This document shows, one piece after another, positions 44,692 to 55,216 of a stretch of 64,000 nucleotides of DNA. Each line of letters begins with the position of its first letter. The stretch's first letter is position 1. A program made the translations under genes and the position numbers. Source of the stretch: Hymenoscyphus infarciens (lineage: Eukaryota > Ascomycota > Leotiomycetes > Helotiales > Helotiaceae); assembly GCA_001414345.1 (NCBI GenBank), contig LLCB01000242.1:1-64000 (forward strand), read 5' to 3'. The notes under the pieces were generated by a model. The model had not been told where the DNA came from. It made no database searches and was given only the letters and a program-made list of their open reading frames with translations.

Positions 44692-45356
44692 ATAGTTTGA
44701 AGAGAGTGTAACGGGAAATGCGTCTAATTTTTGAGGTCGTTGGTTTTTGTCGCTTGTTGTCGGCCTCTGAGACCGCTTCTCTTGTCGAAAATTGCCTTGC
44801 ATCGTACTATCATCTATTATACATCTGAAGAATGTTTATCAAATATTATTATTCTAGGAGTTCTACGACAATCATTTCAGAAAACATTGTCAAAAAGAAT
44901 AAATGATAATTATAAAAATGTGTCTTCATCGTAACTTCATTCAATTGTTTCCGGTGTCTCAGCGTTGTTGAAGAAATTCAAAATACCAACGGATTTTCGT
45001 GTAACCATCCCAACTCTGGTCGCTTAGTTTCCTTGTATCAAATAATTGAATGAATCAAATTAAATGAATTTTGTTCCATTCGAGCCGAACGATCACTCCA
45101 CTCTTACTTCCTATAAAACTCCCCACCCGCTTATTCAAAAGAATAATTCTATCCTCCGAAATACCCCTAGCTCGTTCGTTTCAATCATCGATCATAAATC
45201 ATCCCCCAAAAAGAACTGGTATCAGCCCAAGCCAAACTCCCGATCCCAAGTCTTCTGAGCCAGTCAGTAACGGATCATATTCCGGATTTTGGACAGAAGT
45301 GGGGTATACCATAAATGTCATCCCATCTTGAATTCTTGACCTCGAAAGGTTTCCTT
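44692..45356. other. Intergenic, no gene seen
   Basis: Short frames only, on both strands; nothing recognisable. Confidence 0.45.
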
Positions 45357-45485
45357 TCATATTATGACATCTCCCAGTTTAAAGAATACGACATTGGATT
45401 TCTCATAAGCTGAGTATTCAGCACCGTGGGTAAGGTGGATGAGGAGGAAGAGGAGGATGCTGAGGACGGAGAGTGGATAGAGCAT
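45357..45485 (-). CDS. Short signal-peptide-like reading frame
   Basis: The 42-codon frame starts MLYPLSVLSILLFLLIHLTHG, a good secretory signal with a likely cleavage after HGA. It continues only 20 residues to a stop. The start context CAAAATG is reasonable. It may be a tiny secreted peptide, or more likely the first exon of a decayed secreted protein, since it lies between two pseudogenes. No downstream exon was found. Confidence 0.25.
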   Translation of the reverse strand: MLYPLSVLSILLFLLIHLTHGAEYSAYEKSNVVFFKLGDVII

Positions 45486-46137
45486 TTTGAAGGCGGGGTT
45501 AATTTTTTGGTTTGAGGTGAACGTTTTGTAGAACGATTTCTTTTCGAAAGGAAGGAAGTCAAACCTTAAGAAGAGAAGACTTCTCGGTGCAACTGTTAGT
45601 AAAAGATCTTGTCATACATAACGTACGATAACGAAGACAGGTCGCGATGGTAGCCTTGCATAGATTCCGGCAGCACAAACTCAATTGCAGACCGCTTTAT
45701 CACACCCTCATTTCACAACAACATTGTATAAAAGCTTCATATGTATCACCACTCCCACAACGTCCATGTTCAGTTCGAGAATCCATTTGATAATGATTGA
45801 ACAAGGTATTACCTTACCCCATTATGACTCGCAGTCCCAAGGATGTTTCTTCAGAACAGCGATGATAACCCTTCGGAGTGGAACCCCTCCCTTTGATAAG
45901 CAAAACCTTATCACCCAAAATGAAGTGGGTTAAAGCTTGCACCCCTCACGCAAATTGCGGCAACATGTTTCCTATGAATAGAGCATCATGGAAGATGTGT
46001 GTTGTAGGAGACACTACGTGAAAAGAGTAGGTTGCTTTCATTTTCTTCTTTTGCATATCTTTTCAGTTTAAAACTTTGGATAGCTTCATATCTTTTTAGT
46101 TCAAAACTTTAGATAGCTTCATTTCTTTTTTCAAATA
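45486..46137. other. Intergenic, no gene seen
   Basis: It contains a short direct duplication near 46056-46127 (TTTCAGTTTAAAACTTTGGATAGC and TTTTAGTTCAAAACTTTAGATAGC types). No gene. Confidence 0.45.
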
Positions 46138-46194
46138 ATGAAGTTATGCCCTCTTTCCGAAACCCCATATCCTTTCTTTTCGTACTCGAAGAAA

Positions 46195-47532
46195 AAGAAC
46201 AGAATTGGTTCAATAGCCCCAACCTCCGAAGCTCTCATCCCAGGGAATGGAAAACCAACAGATCCCAACGCCATCCGCGGTCCCTCCTCCAAACTCTTCA
46301 CCCCCCTCGTGCTCGGAAATAGAACCATCACTCTCACCCACCGAATAATCCTCGCGCCCCTAACACGAAATCGCGGTTCTCCTCTTAGTCCAAACCCCAC
46401 ACCTAAAAACCCAAACCGAACGTGGATCCTCACTCCTAGAATGAAAGAATACTACCTCTAACGTACAACGCCCGGCGGTCTTCTAATTTCAGAAGGAATC
46501 CCCCTAATCCTCGAGGGAAACGGAATGCCCGGTGTCCTCGGTCTCTTCTGTAGCGAGTAAGTGACAGGATGGAAAGAATAGCCTCGGCCGTACATGGAAA
46601 AGGAGGATATATATACGCACAACCTTGGAATGCAGGACGGGCTTCTATGCCACAACATACGGGCATGCCAACAATTTCGGCGAGTGCCACGCCTTATGAA
46701 GGGGATGAGGTGTATTCACGTCCCCCACCTGGAACTTCTTCTCAAGTGAAATATCGCGACTTTCCACCTACTGCTTTAGATTAAGCAGGCATAGACCGAC
46801 AGATCAAAGATTATGTCCTAGCAGCAAAAAGAGCGGTTGAAGAATGTGGGTTTGATGGTGTAGAGTTGCATGGTGGAAATGAGTATCTACCTGAACAATT
46901 CCCATCCTCGAATATCAATGTTCGCACTGATGCGCGTGGGGGAAGCCCAGAGAAGAGATGTAAATTTCCATTGGAGCTTGTTGACGCTCTCATAGCAGCT
47001 ATTGGAGAAAATAAGGTTGCTGTGAGATTAACGCCTTTTGGGATGTTCAATCAAGCGAGGGGAACGGAGAGATTGGAGACTTGGGGATATGTGTGTAGGG
47101 AGTTGAAGAAGAGGCATAGTTTGAGTTATGTACATTTCGTGGAGCCGAGAGATAAGCAGGTGCAGGCATTGAGTTCGAAGGAGAAGAATGAATATAAGAA
47201 CCCTTCTCCCTTTTCTCCATCAACCACAGGCGATTAACCAGTTTTGAAATAGTTCTGGAATCTTGGGGCTTCCCAGATCTCGACCTCAAGTTCTTCCGCG
47301 ATATTTTTGGCGATACGCCAATTATAGTGCAGGTGGTTGGAACGACAAGAACTGCTGGGGCGTCTTAGAAGATGGAGGGTACGATGCATTTGCTATTAGA
47401 CGACTATTCCTTAGCATACTGGATATCGTAGAAAGACTAAAGAATGGCAATCCTCTGAACGCCTACGATAGAACTCGGTTCTATGGCCCATTCCCGGAAC
47501 CCGAGATTGGATATACAGATTATCCCACTTAG
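46195..47532 (+). pseudogene. Old Yellow Enzyme (NADH:flavin oxidoreductase) pseudogene
   Basis: Read across frames, the family can be followed from KLFTPLVLGNRTITLTHR and LAPLTRNRG through TTPGGLLISEGIP, GYIYAQPWNAGRA, FDGVELHGGNEYLPEQF, VAVRLTPFGMFNQARG and SYVHFVEPR to SAGGWNDKNCWGVLEDG and RFYGPFPEPEIGYTDYPT, a full-length OYE. It is broken by stops at YYL-stop-RTT (a Gln-to-TAA, C-to-T type change), SE-stop-V and LD-stop-A, by a single-base deletion near 46570 and by further frameshifts near 47220 and 47320. The usual active-site His-Gly-x-Asn survives as HGGN. Mixed point mutations and indels mean it has long been inactive. A living OYE would be an FMN-dependent ene-reductase. Confidence 0.85.
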
Positions 47533-47716
47533 GAAGAAGTAAAAAAGACGGGGAAGGCATGAAAGGATGAAGAATAGATGGATGTTTAACGTGATTTTGG
47601 TATTGTGCTTCTATATGCAAAGACCATCGATAGGCTCAAAACGCCCTGGATTCTGTTGTACATTATAGATCACATAGCCTCCCCCAAGGAACGCCTATGT
47701 GATAATTTTTTGGGTA

Positions 47717-50414
47717 TCATTCTGGAGCCACCAAACCATCTGTCTCCATAGCATCTGAAATTTCGCCGTTCTGTTTTGGTGCCTCTGCTTCACTGTCCTT
47801 AACTGGCTCCGCGTGATTGAATATATAATCTTCCAGTGTGTCGTAAGTTTTGTCAAGATCATCGTTGATGAAAATTTTGTCGTAACTCCCCTGGAGATCT
47901 GCTTGCTGGATTTCATCCTCCGCAATCTTCAGTCTTCCCTGAATGTCTTCCTCGGTCTGTTGCCCTCGGGATCGTAACCGACGCTCCAACTCTGCCATAT
48001 TTGTTGGGGCGATGAAGATAAGGCGTGCATCGAATCCATTCTCTTTTGTTTGTTTAATGCCCTGAGTTTGGTTGGTAACTTTATATATGAGCAAGGGAAC
48101 GAATAGACACTTACATGATACTCCATCTCCATGACAGGCACCTTGTTCTCAGCAATGATGCTTTCAACCACTTTCCAGCTGGTGCCATAATCATTCTTGT
48201 TGTAGCAGTTGTACTCCATAAATTGGTCTCCGTCTCGCATCATGGTATGGGTCTCCTTGGTGATAAAGAAATAATCTTTACCATCTACCTCGCCTGGTCG
48301 GGGAACCCGAGTCGTATGTGAAACCTTCCTCTTGAGAGTTTTTGGGTGCTTTGCAATTAGTCTCTTGAGCAGTGTGGATTTTCCAACACCACTGGGTCCC
48401 GCAAGAATAATTGGCCGGCGGTCTTTTGGAAATACCAACTCCTCATTAGCCGTAGTTTCTTCCTCAACAATGGCGACAGGCTCTTTAAATTTCGCCTGAT
48501 CGAGGAATACCTCGTCAATGCTGTCGGATCGATCAATCTTATCGAAGGCCACAAGCTTGGAAGCACTCGCGATACGCAGCGCTCTCCAACCTTTACTTGC
48601 TTTGGCCTCTTGTGCTGCGAGTTTCTCATCTGATCCGTCTTGCGCCATCTCAATGTCCATGTCGTCAAGCTCCATTTTGCTCTTGAAACTCTTAACAGAA
48701 GGGAGCTCGTATCTTGATGGGTCCTTCAAACGGTCTAACCCGGCCTGAGCGTCATTCTCTGACAAGAATTTCAAGTTCAAAGAGCCTAGAGGGTTTGGAC
48801 GAAGTCGTTTGTTGGTGGTAGCTTTGCGGGCATCGGCCTTTACAGAAGTGTATTCATCAGGCGAAATGGCTGGCTTGGTAATTGCGGGACAACTCTCGAT
48901 CTTCCATCTGACCCAGTTCTTGTCTCTTGCAATAACAGATTCGACCATGCGGTGGAAATGAGGACCGTCGAGCCCTAATTTCAGTAGATCAAGGACGGAA
49001 CCTTTTGTAAACTCTGCCCATTTTGTCTGGAAACTTATTAGTTTGCATCGAGCTATAAGATCAAGTTGACTTACATCGTCTTCACTGAGGATTTGTTTCT
49101 CGTACATGACTGATTTGTTTGGAAAGGCGGGTTCAGCTTTAGCCACCTTTTCTTTGGCACCAGCACTCAAGGATAATAAGAAGTCCACCACAATGAGAAC
49201 TTGTACGAGTATATGTCTTCGAAATGAGAGGTCGCTGATCTATAAAACAATGAGTTAATTCAACAGGCCAAAATATTTGGTTGTACTAACCTCGAGTTCA
49301 AATAAATCTGGGCTGGTGAGATATTTGGGGTTGAAAGCGTTGGCCAGGTCATCATCACCCTCTCCTCTCTTTCGCTTGGGACTCCTCTTGTTTTCGTCGG
49401 CAGATTGTGGTGGTAATCGCGTGGGACGGCTACTACTTTGGTTTTGTACTGCCTCAAACATGACTTTGGTAGCTTCCACCCCGACCTTGAATCGATCGAA
49501 TGTTTCCTTCTCAAAGAGAGTTTTCGGTTGACTAAAACTCTGTTGTAATGACCAGAATATCGGGTATAATTGATCTGGGGTCATAGGCTCAACGTCTTTT
49601 GCGCTGCCAGCCGAACTGTTCCCTCGGTCTGTTGACTTGGATGGAACCTTTAACGTGGACCCGTTAACTTTCTTCTCCGTGTCGATATCCATGGTCTGGG
49701 AGTCGGCTCCTTTCGAGGCATTTTCATCAAAGACAGTGGTATTTTCGGCATGGAACTCGCCTCGCAAGTTGACAGAACTCTTATCCCCCAAGGGAAAGCT
49801 CTGGAATAAGAATATAAAGACTCTTCCGCAAAACGAGGTATCTTCGGCCCGGGAAAGGCGACGTAACAGTTCATTACAGCTTCTGAGTATAACCAATTGC
49901 TTCGATCCAAAGTGCTTTGCAGTTATAATATCTCGCCGTGACTCTAGGAAGTCAAAGACCTTTCGGCATGCTGCGATTGTTTGTGTATCCAGGAGCTCTT
50001 CCACCAACCAAAAGTAGAGGGCAGGGTCGCATTGCTCGTCGTCGGAGAGGATAGAGATGATGTCCAAGAGATGCCATAGCTTCATGAACGCTGGGGTATC
50101 TATTGTCGTCGTGGCCTATGGTCCGTCAGATATGTTTCCTTCCCTCGATGCGATGCGCGGCTCACCAGTAGATCGTTGAATGTGTCTCGAACCGCCGTTT
50201 CGACCACTGCATATTGACTTCGTCTTCGTTTTTCAACATCTGCCGACGCAATAGGTTCGAAGACCGAATTGACACGTTCCGATATATCTCCCAAGTCGGC
50301 CTTGTTCAAGGGTGGTTCGATGGTACCGCTGGGTTTGGCAGCTTCCGCCCGTTGGATCAACTCTTCGAGTAGGGTTCTGAAGTCGCCAACCGCCTGCACC
50401 CCATGACCAGCCAT
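47717..50414 (-). CDS. THO complex subunit 1 (THOC1/Hpr1) fused to a guanylate kinase domain, five exons
   Basis: Exons 50414-50166, 50115-49291, 49239-49075, 49026-48115 and 48061-47717 join to 831 residues, all introns phase 0. The 48-bp third intron has no stop and could be read through. Residues 1 to about 560 are THOC1: FCGRVFIFLFQSFPL, the PIFWSLQQSFSQP block, ISDLSFRRHILVQVLIVVDFL and GWRALRIAS. THOC1 works in TREX, coupling transcription to mRNA export in the nucleus. From about 617 a complete guanylate kinase follows in the same uninterrupted exon: P-loop GPSGVGKST (623-631), HTTRVPRPGEVDGKDY with the GMP-binding Ser/Arg/Arg/Tyr, FMEY, YGTSW, RLRSRG and FINDDLDK. The usual LDIDxxG is EMEYHG here, two Asp changed to Glu. 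Whether it makes GDP is unknown. Confidence 0.88.
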
Positions 50415-50675
50415 CTCGGTATCCTAAGGTGTTCTGATCTTGTGCGCGACGATCGCCGTGGAGGCTCGATAGCTTCTTGTTGTGTGGGAGTGGTACTGTA
50501 GGGAAAGGCTTGGTGGTGTGAAGTTAAGGTTGTGCCTGAGAACGCAAGGCCAGGGACAAGGCTTTGCGCAAGGCCGAAAGTATATTGGGCGGTTCGTCGC
50601 GTGCGGCCCTGGGCTTGAATAACCTGACCTGAAGCGCGGAACCATTCACGCCCACTTGTCCCAATCAACAACACA
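50415..50675. promoter_or_regulatory. Bidirectional promoter between THOC1-GK and Aquarius genes
   Basis: Only 261 bp separate the divergent start codons, so both genes must share upstream control sequence and their 5' UTRs must be short. I see no obvious TATA box and no motif I can name with confidence. Confidence 0.6.
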
Positions 50676-53600
50676 ATGGCGCCGAGGAAAACGAAGACCA
50701 GCGCTGCCATTCACAAGGAGAAGGTTGAGGAAAGCGGACCAGCGGAGGTAGAGGTGCAGGGCGATGTTGGGCAGCTGGCGCAGAGGTTATGGCAGAAGCG
50801 ATCAACAAAAAAGCCTGCGACGACGAAAGTAAAAGTCAAGGACATATCGGAGATTTGGGAGTTGTTAGAGAAGGAAAGCTTCGCATTCAAGATTCTTTTG
50901 TCGCTGGAGAATCTGCAGATCTTAGAGAGGTATGCCTCATTGTTCGACCTACTTTGATGTTGACCATACTGACTGTGAGCCTAGTTATCTATGGCCGGGC
51001 TACAACGAGGACTCATCGAACTTCCACGTCATATTGATTGTTTTGATCACAAACGTCAAAACCCGAGAGCATCTGCAAACATGGGGTAGGCTTCATTGGG
51101 TGTTGTTTTGCGCTTTTATACTAATCAATGGCTATAGATATATTTGCGGACAACGCTCCCGAGTTCTCAACCCTATTCCGTCGAATACTGTCCATGACCT
51201 TGGACTTCACACTTTCCGCTACGATCCGAACACACCTTCTCTCGTTTATAATCAGCGCATTTCAGTCATTGGACAGTGGGATAGTAAGGAAGGAATGCGC
51301 CCCCCTTGTGTCCATTTCAATATGGCACAACATTTCAGATGAAAAGAAGAGAGAGCGCAAACTCGACCAGAGTGTGCAATTACGGAAGGCTTGGAGAGCT
51401 GCTGCCAAAAGATATGATGCTGCGGATGATACGGTGAAACCTCGATTGCGATTTGAACGCTCTTGGCTCTTCACATTAATACTCGATTTCTTTAACCAGC
51501 TTTACAGCGAGAAAAGCAAGCCAGGTACGAGCATTACCGATACAGAAAAAGTCCAAGCTAACAATCTCTGTAGATGATATCCTTTATTGCGAACGGTTTG
51601 TTGAATTCCTCTCCGATTTGCAGAGCCAGCTGCCAACGAGGAGATATGTCAACACCCTCCTCCAGGACTTGAACACCATTTCAGCTATCCGTATGTCTCC
51701 AGTTTTCAATGACGAAGATAACGGACTAGTGAGAGATTTATATTCCTTACTCAAGCATTATACGTACTTTTCTATAGACGACTTCACCGGAATCCAGCAT
51801 TCCCGCACAGAGGCGTACGAGCGGCATTGTGCCACGCTGGCTTCGCTCCAGCGAGTGTCTCTCAAACACTTCAAGGAGAAGCTGACTGTTCTTGCGTTGT
51901 CCAATTACGGCTCAATTGACAGGCGCACAGAGCTTGAGGATCATCTGAGAGCACTCTCCGATGCCGAAATTTCTGAATTATGCAGCCTACTCGAATTTCG
52001 GACATCATATCCAGAGTCTACAAAGGTTGTCACTGACCGCCAATTTCTTACCGAAGTTCTCCTTTCTGGACACGAGAAGCGGAAAACATTTCAGGAGACA
52101 GCACGTGACCTGAGCGTGTTGCCAACTGAGCTTACACTCTTTGAGCCTGCGTTGTTAAGAAACGACAATTACGATGGATCGCAACCTCTCGCTATTCCAA
52201 AGCTCAACCTGCAATACCTCACAGTTGGAGATTTCCTCTGGAGATCATTTATCCTCCATCGTTGTGAATCGTTTTACGAGATTCGAAAACATGTTGAAGA
52301 CACTATCAAGAGACTACGGCCAACTATGGGCCGAAACGGGCAGACTACATTTGATGGGTTTTCCAAGATGGCTTTGCCTATCACAAAACCTGCGTAGGTT
52401 CTTAAATATATCCCCTTATGACATATCTGACATGATTTTAGTATAATGGAAGTAGTGCCAGCTCTTGTTGGCGATGATAAGCCAGCTGCCATCCGCGCCG
52501 AAATCACTTTAGACGTCAGTCGTTTATCAGACAACATTCGAAGAGAATGGGATCAATTCCGTCAAAACGACGTGATATTTCTGTTGGCTGTGCAAGCCCC
52601 AAATGACTCCAAAATGGTTACCAATGGTAGTGTTGCAACTTCCGATGCACAACGTATAGGTCTTAAATATCTCCGAGCCGCCGAAGTCACCCAAGTGCTG
52701 GACGACAAAGGTCGCATGCTAAGGGATCAGAACGGCCAGAATAATGGACGTGCCCACATAAGGCGTCTCCAGGTGAAGCTGGACGCAGCTATGTACAAAG
52801 AGGATATGGAGCGCGTGGCTCAAGGCAAACCAAACATATATGAAAGTATAAACTTGGTTGTGCGCCGCAGAGGTGGCGAGAATAACTTCAAACCAATCTT
52901 AGAGTCCATTCGCAGTTTAACCTTATCCGACGTTCCTTTGGCCTCTTGGCTCCATGAAGTATTTTTAGGTTACGGAGATCCAGCCGGAGCAACTTATACG
53001 CATCTCTCAAATCGAATAAAACAGGTAGACTACCGCGATACTTTCCTTGACTGGCAACATCTGGTAGAAAGCTTGCCTGGGAAAACCGTCGAGCCTGGAT
53101 TTGATGTGGAAGGAAGCTTTGGCCCTCCATATGTCCTTCAGTCGGTTTCCAAGGTAGCTGAAGCGCCGACCAAGAAGCCTTCCAAAAAGAGACGCCGGGA
53201 TGCAGAGCCAGTTCCTCAAGAGGTAGAATCGCAACCCGTTGAAGTAGGAACTTATAAGCCAGCAAACACTGGACCTTACCCAATGGATGCACCAAAACTG
53301 AATCAAATTCGGTTTACGCCGGCACAGGTTGATGCGATTATCTCTGGAACACAACCCGGACTGACTGTTATTGTTGGACCACCCGGAACTGGCAAGACGG
53401 ATGTCGCAACCCAAATCATCAACAACATATATCACAACTTCCCAAACCAACGAACACTCCTCATTGCCCACAGCAATCAAGCTTTGAACCAGTTATTTCA
53501 GAAAATTGTTGCCTTGGATATCGACGAGCGCCATCTATTGAGATTGGGCCATGGAGAGGAAGAGTTGGATACTGAGGCTAATTTCAGCAAGCACGGTCGT

Positions 53601-55216
53601 GTCGAGTCCTTCCTCGAGAATCGAGATGGTTACTTGAGAGAGGTCGACAGACTGGCAGCAAACTTTAACGCTCCTGGTGCGCATGGTAGTTCTGCTGAAA
53701 CTGCTGGTTATTTCAACTCGGTCTACGTGGAACCGGCTTGGACGAAGTTTGAAGAATTTACCAAAACAGCAGATGCAACCCCAGAAACCATCATGGGTGC
53801 ATTCCCATTTTACAACTACTTCTCAAACGCCCCCCAACCACTTTTCCCACCTAATGCCAGCAAAGACACAATTCTTGACATCGCGAACGGTTGCTATCAT
53901 CATGTTTCAAAGATCTTCACCGAACTTGCTGATGTAAGGCCATTCGAGATCTTGCGCCGCGATCGTGACCGATCAAATTATCTCCTTATCAAGGAAGCAC
54001 GAATTATTGCCATGACCTCAACCCATGCAGCAATGAGAAGACAAGAAATTGCTTCCCTTGGTTTTCACTATGATAACGTGGTGATGGAGGAAGCAGCTCA
54101 GATCACGGAGATTGAGAATTTCATTCCATTGGCATTACAGAATCCCAAAAAGGGTGAAATGCCGTTGCAACGCGTCATCCTCTGTGGTGATCATTTCCAA
54201 AATTCCCCCGTTATCCAAAATCTCGCTTTCCGTCAATACGCCAACCTCGAGCAGTCTCTTTTCTCTCGACTGGTGCGTCTTGGTGTTCCGACTATCAATC
54301 TCGACCAGCAAGGTCGTGCCAGACCTTCAATAGCCGCATTGTACTCGTGGCGATATGAGAATCTGGGCAATCTACCTCTCGTCTCGTCTCTACCTGAATT
54401 TCAAGAAGCCAATGCTGGGTTCAAGTACGACTACCAGTTCATTCAAGTTGATGATTACAAAGGCAAGGGAGAATCAGAGCCAACACCACATTTCATCCAA
54501 AACCTCGGAGAAGCAGAGTACGCTGTAGCGATTTACCAATACATGCGACTTCTCGGCTATCCCGCAGAGAAGATATCGATACTAGCAACCTATGCCGGTC
54601 AACGAGCTCTTATCAAAGATGTTCTAACCCACAGATGTGCAAAGAACCCACTATTCGGCCTGCCTAAGATCGTCACAACGGTTGACAAATATCAGGGAGA
54701 GCAGAACGATTGTATGTATCGCAACCTTGAATTCACGAACCTTACTAACATTACTTAGATGTTATTCTCTCGTTGACTCGCACATCTCGTGTTGGATATC
54801 TCCGTGATATCCGTCGTCTCACAGTCGCTCTCTCGCGAGCTCGTTTAGGCTTATACATCCTCGGTCGGCGGGAAGTTTTCGAGTCTTGCTTCGAGTTGCG
54901 TCAAGCATTCGATCTTCTCTTAGCAAGGCCTGATAAATTACAACTCGTCACTGGGGAGTTGTTTCCCAGTCAAAGAATCCTTGCTGAAGAGGAGGGGTTA
55001 GATGTACCCGGGCAGGTGCAGATGGAAAATGTAGAACATCTGGGACGATATGTCTTTGAAATGACCAAATCGAAAGTGGATCAAGTCAGAGCTCAACAAG
55101 GTCTCCCCGAAGTGGAACTTGAAGTCGTACCAATGGAAACGGAGCTGGAGCATATACCAGAAGAAGGAGATGAGGATGTTGAGGCAATGAAGGATGGGTT
55201 TGAGGCCGAGGAATAA
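50676..55216 (+). CDS. Intron-binding protein Aquarius / Cwf11, spliceosomal SF1 helicase, six exons
   Basis: Exons 50676-50929, 50985-51085, 51138-51524, 51574-52393, 52442-54711 and 54759-55216 join to 1429 residues, near the family's 1400-1500. Introns are 46-55 bp. Aquarius binds the branch-site region of introns in the spliceosome. An alpha-helical N-terminal half (WPGYNEDS, CERFVEFLSDLQSQLPTRR) precedes the helicase core. Walker A GPPGTGKT is at about 833-840 and the motif II variant MEEAAQ with Glu1070-Glu1071 follows. QQGRARPSIAALYSWRY, VDKYQGEQND and the RTSRVGYLRDIRRLTVALSRAR block finish the core. A basic KKPSKKRRR patch near 765 may aid nuclear entry, and the tail is acidic. No defects. 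The head-to-head neighbour also acts in nuclear mRNA handling. Confidence 0.95.

Noticed and set aside
48115..48321. Plus-strand frame antisense to the guanylate kinase region
   Set aside because: Antisense shadow of a conserved exon.
47929..49191. Reading the 48-bp segment 49027-49074 of THOC1-GK as coding
   Set aside because: It is stop-free and a multiple of three, but has GTAAGT, a CTAAT branch and CCAG, and breaks the THOC1 match, so it is an in-frame intron.
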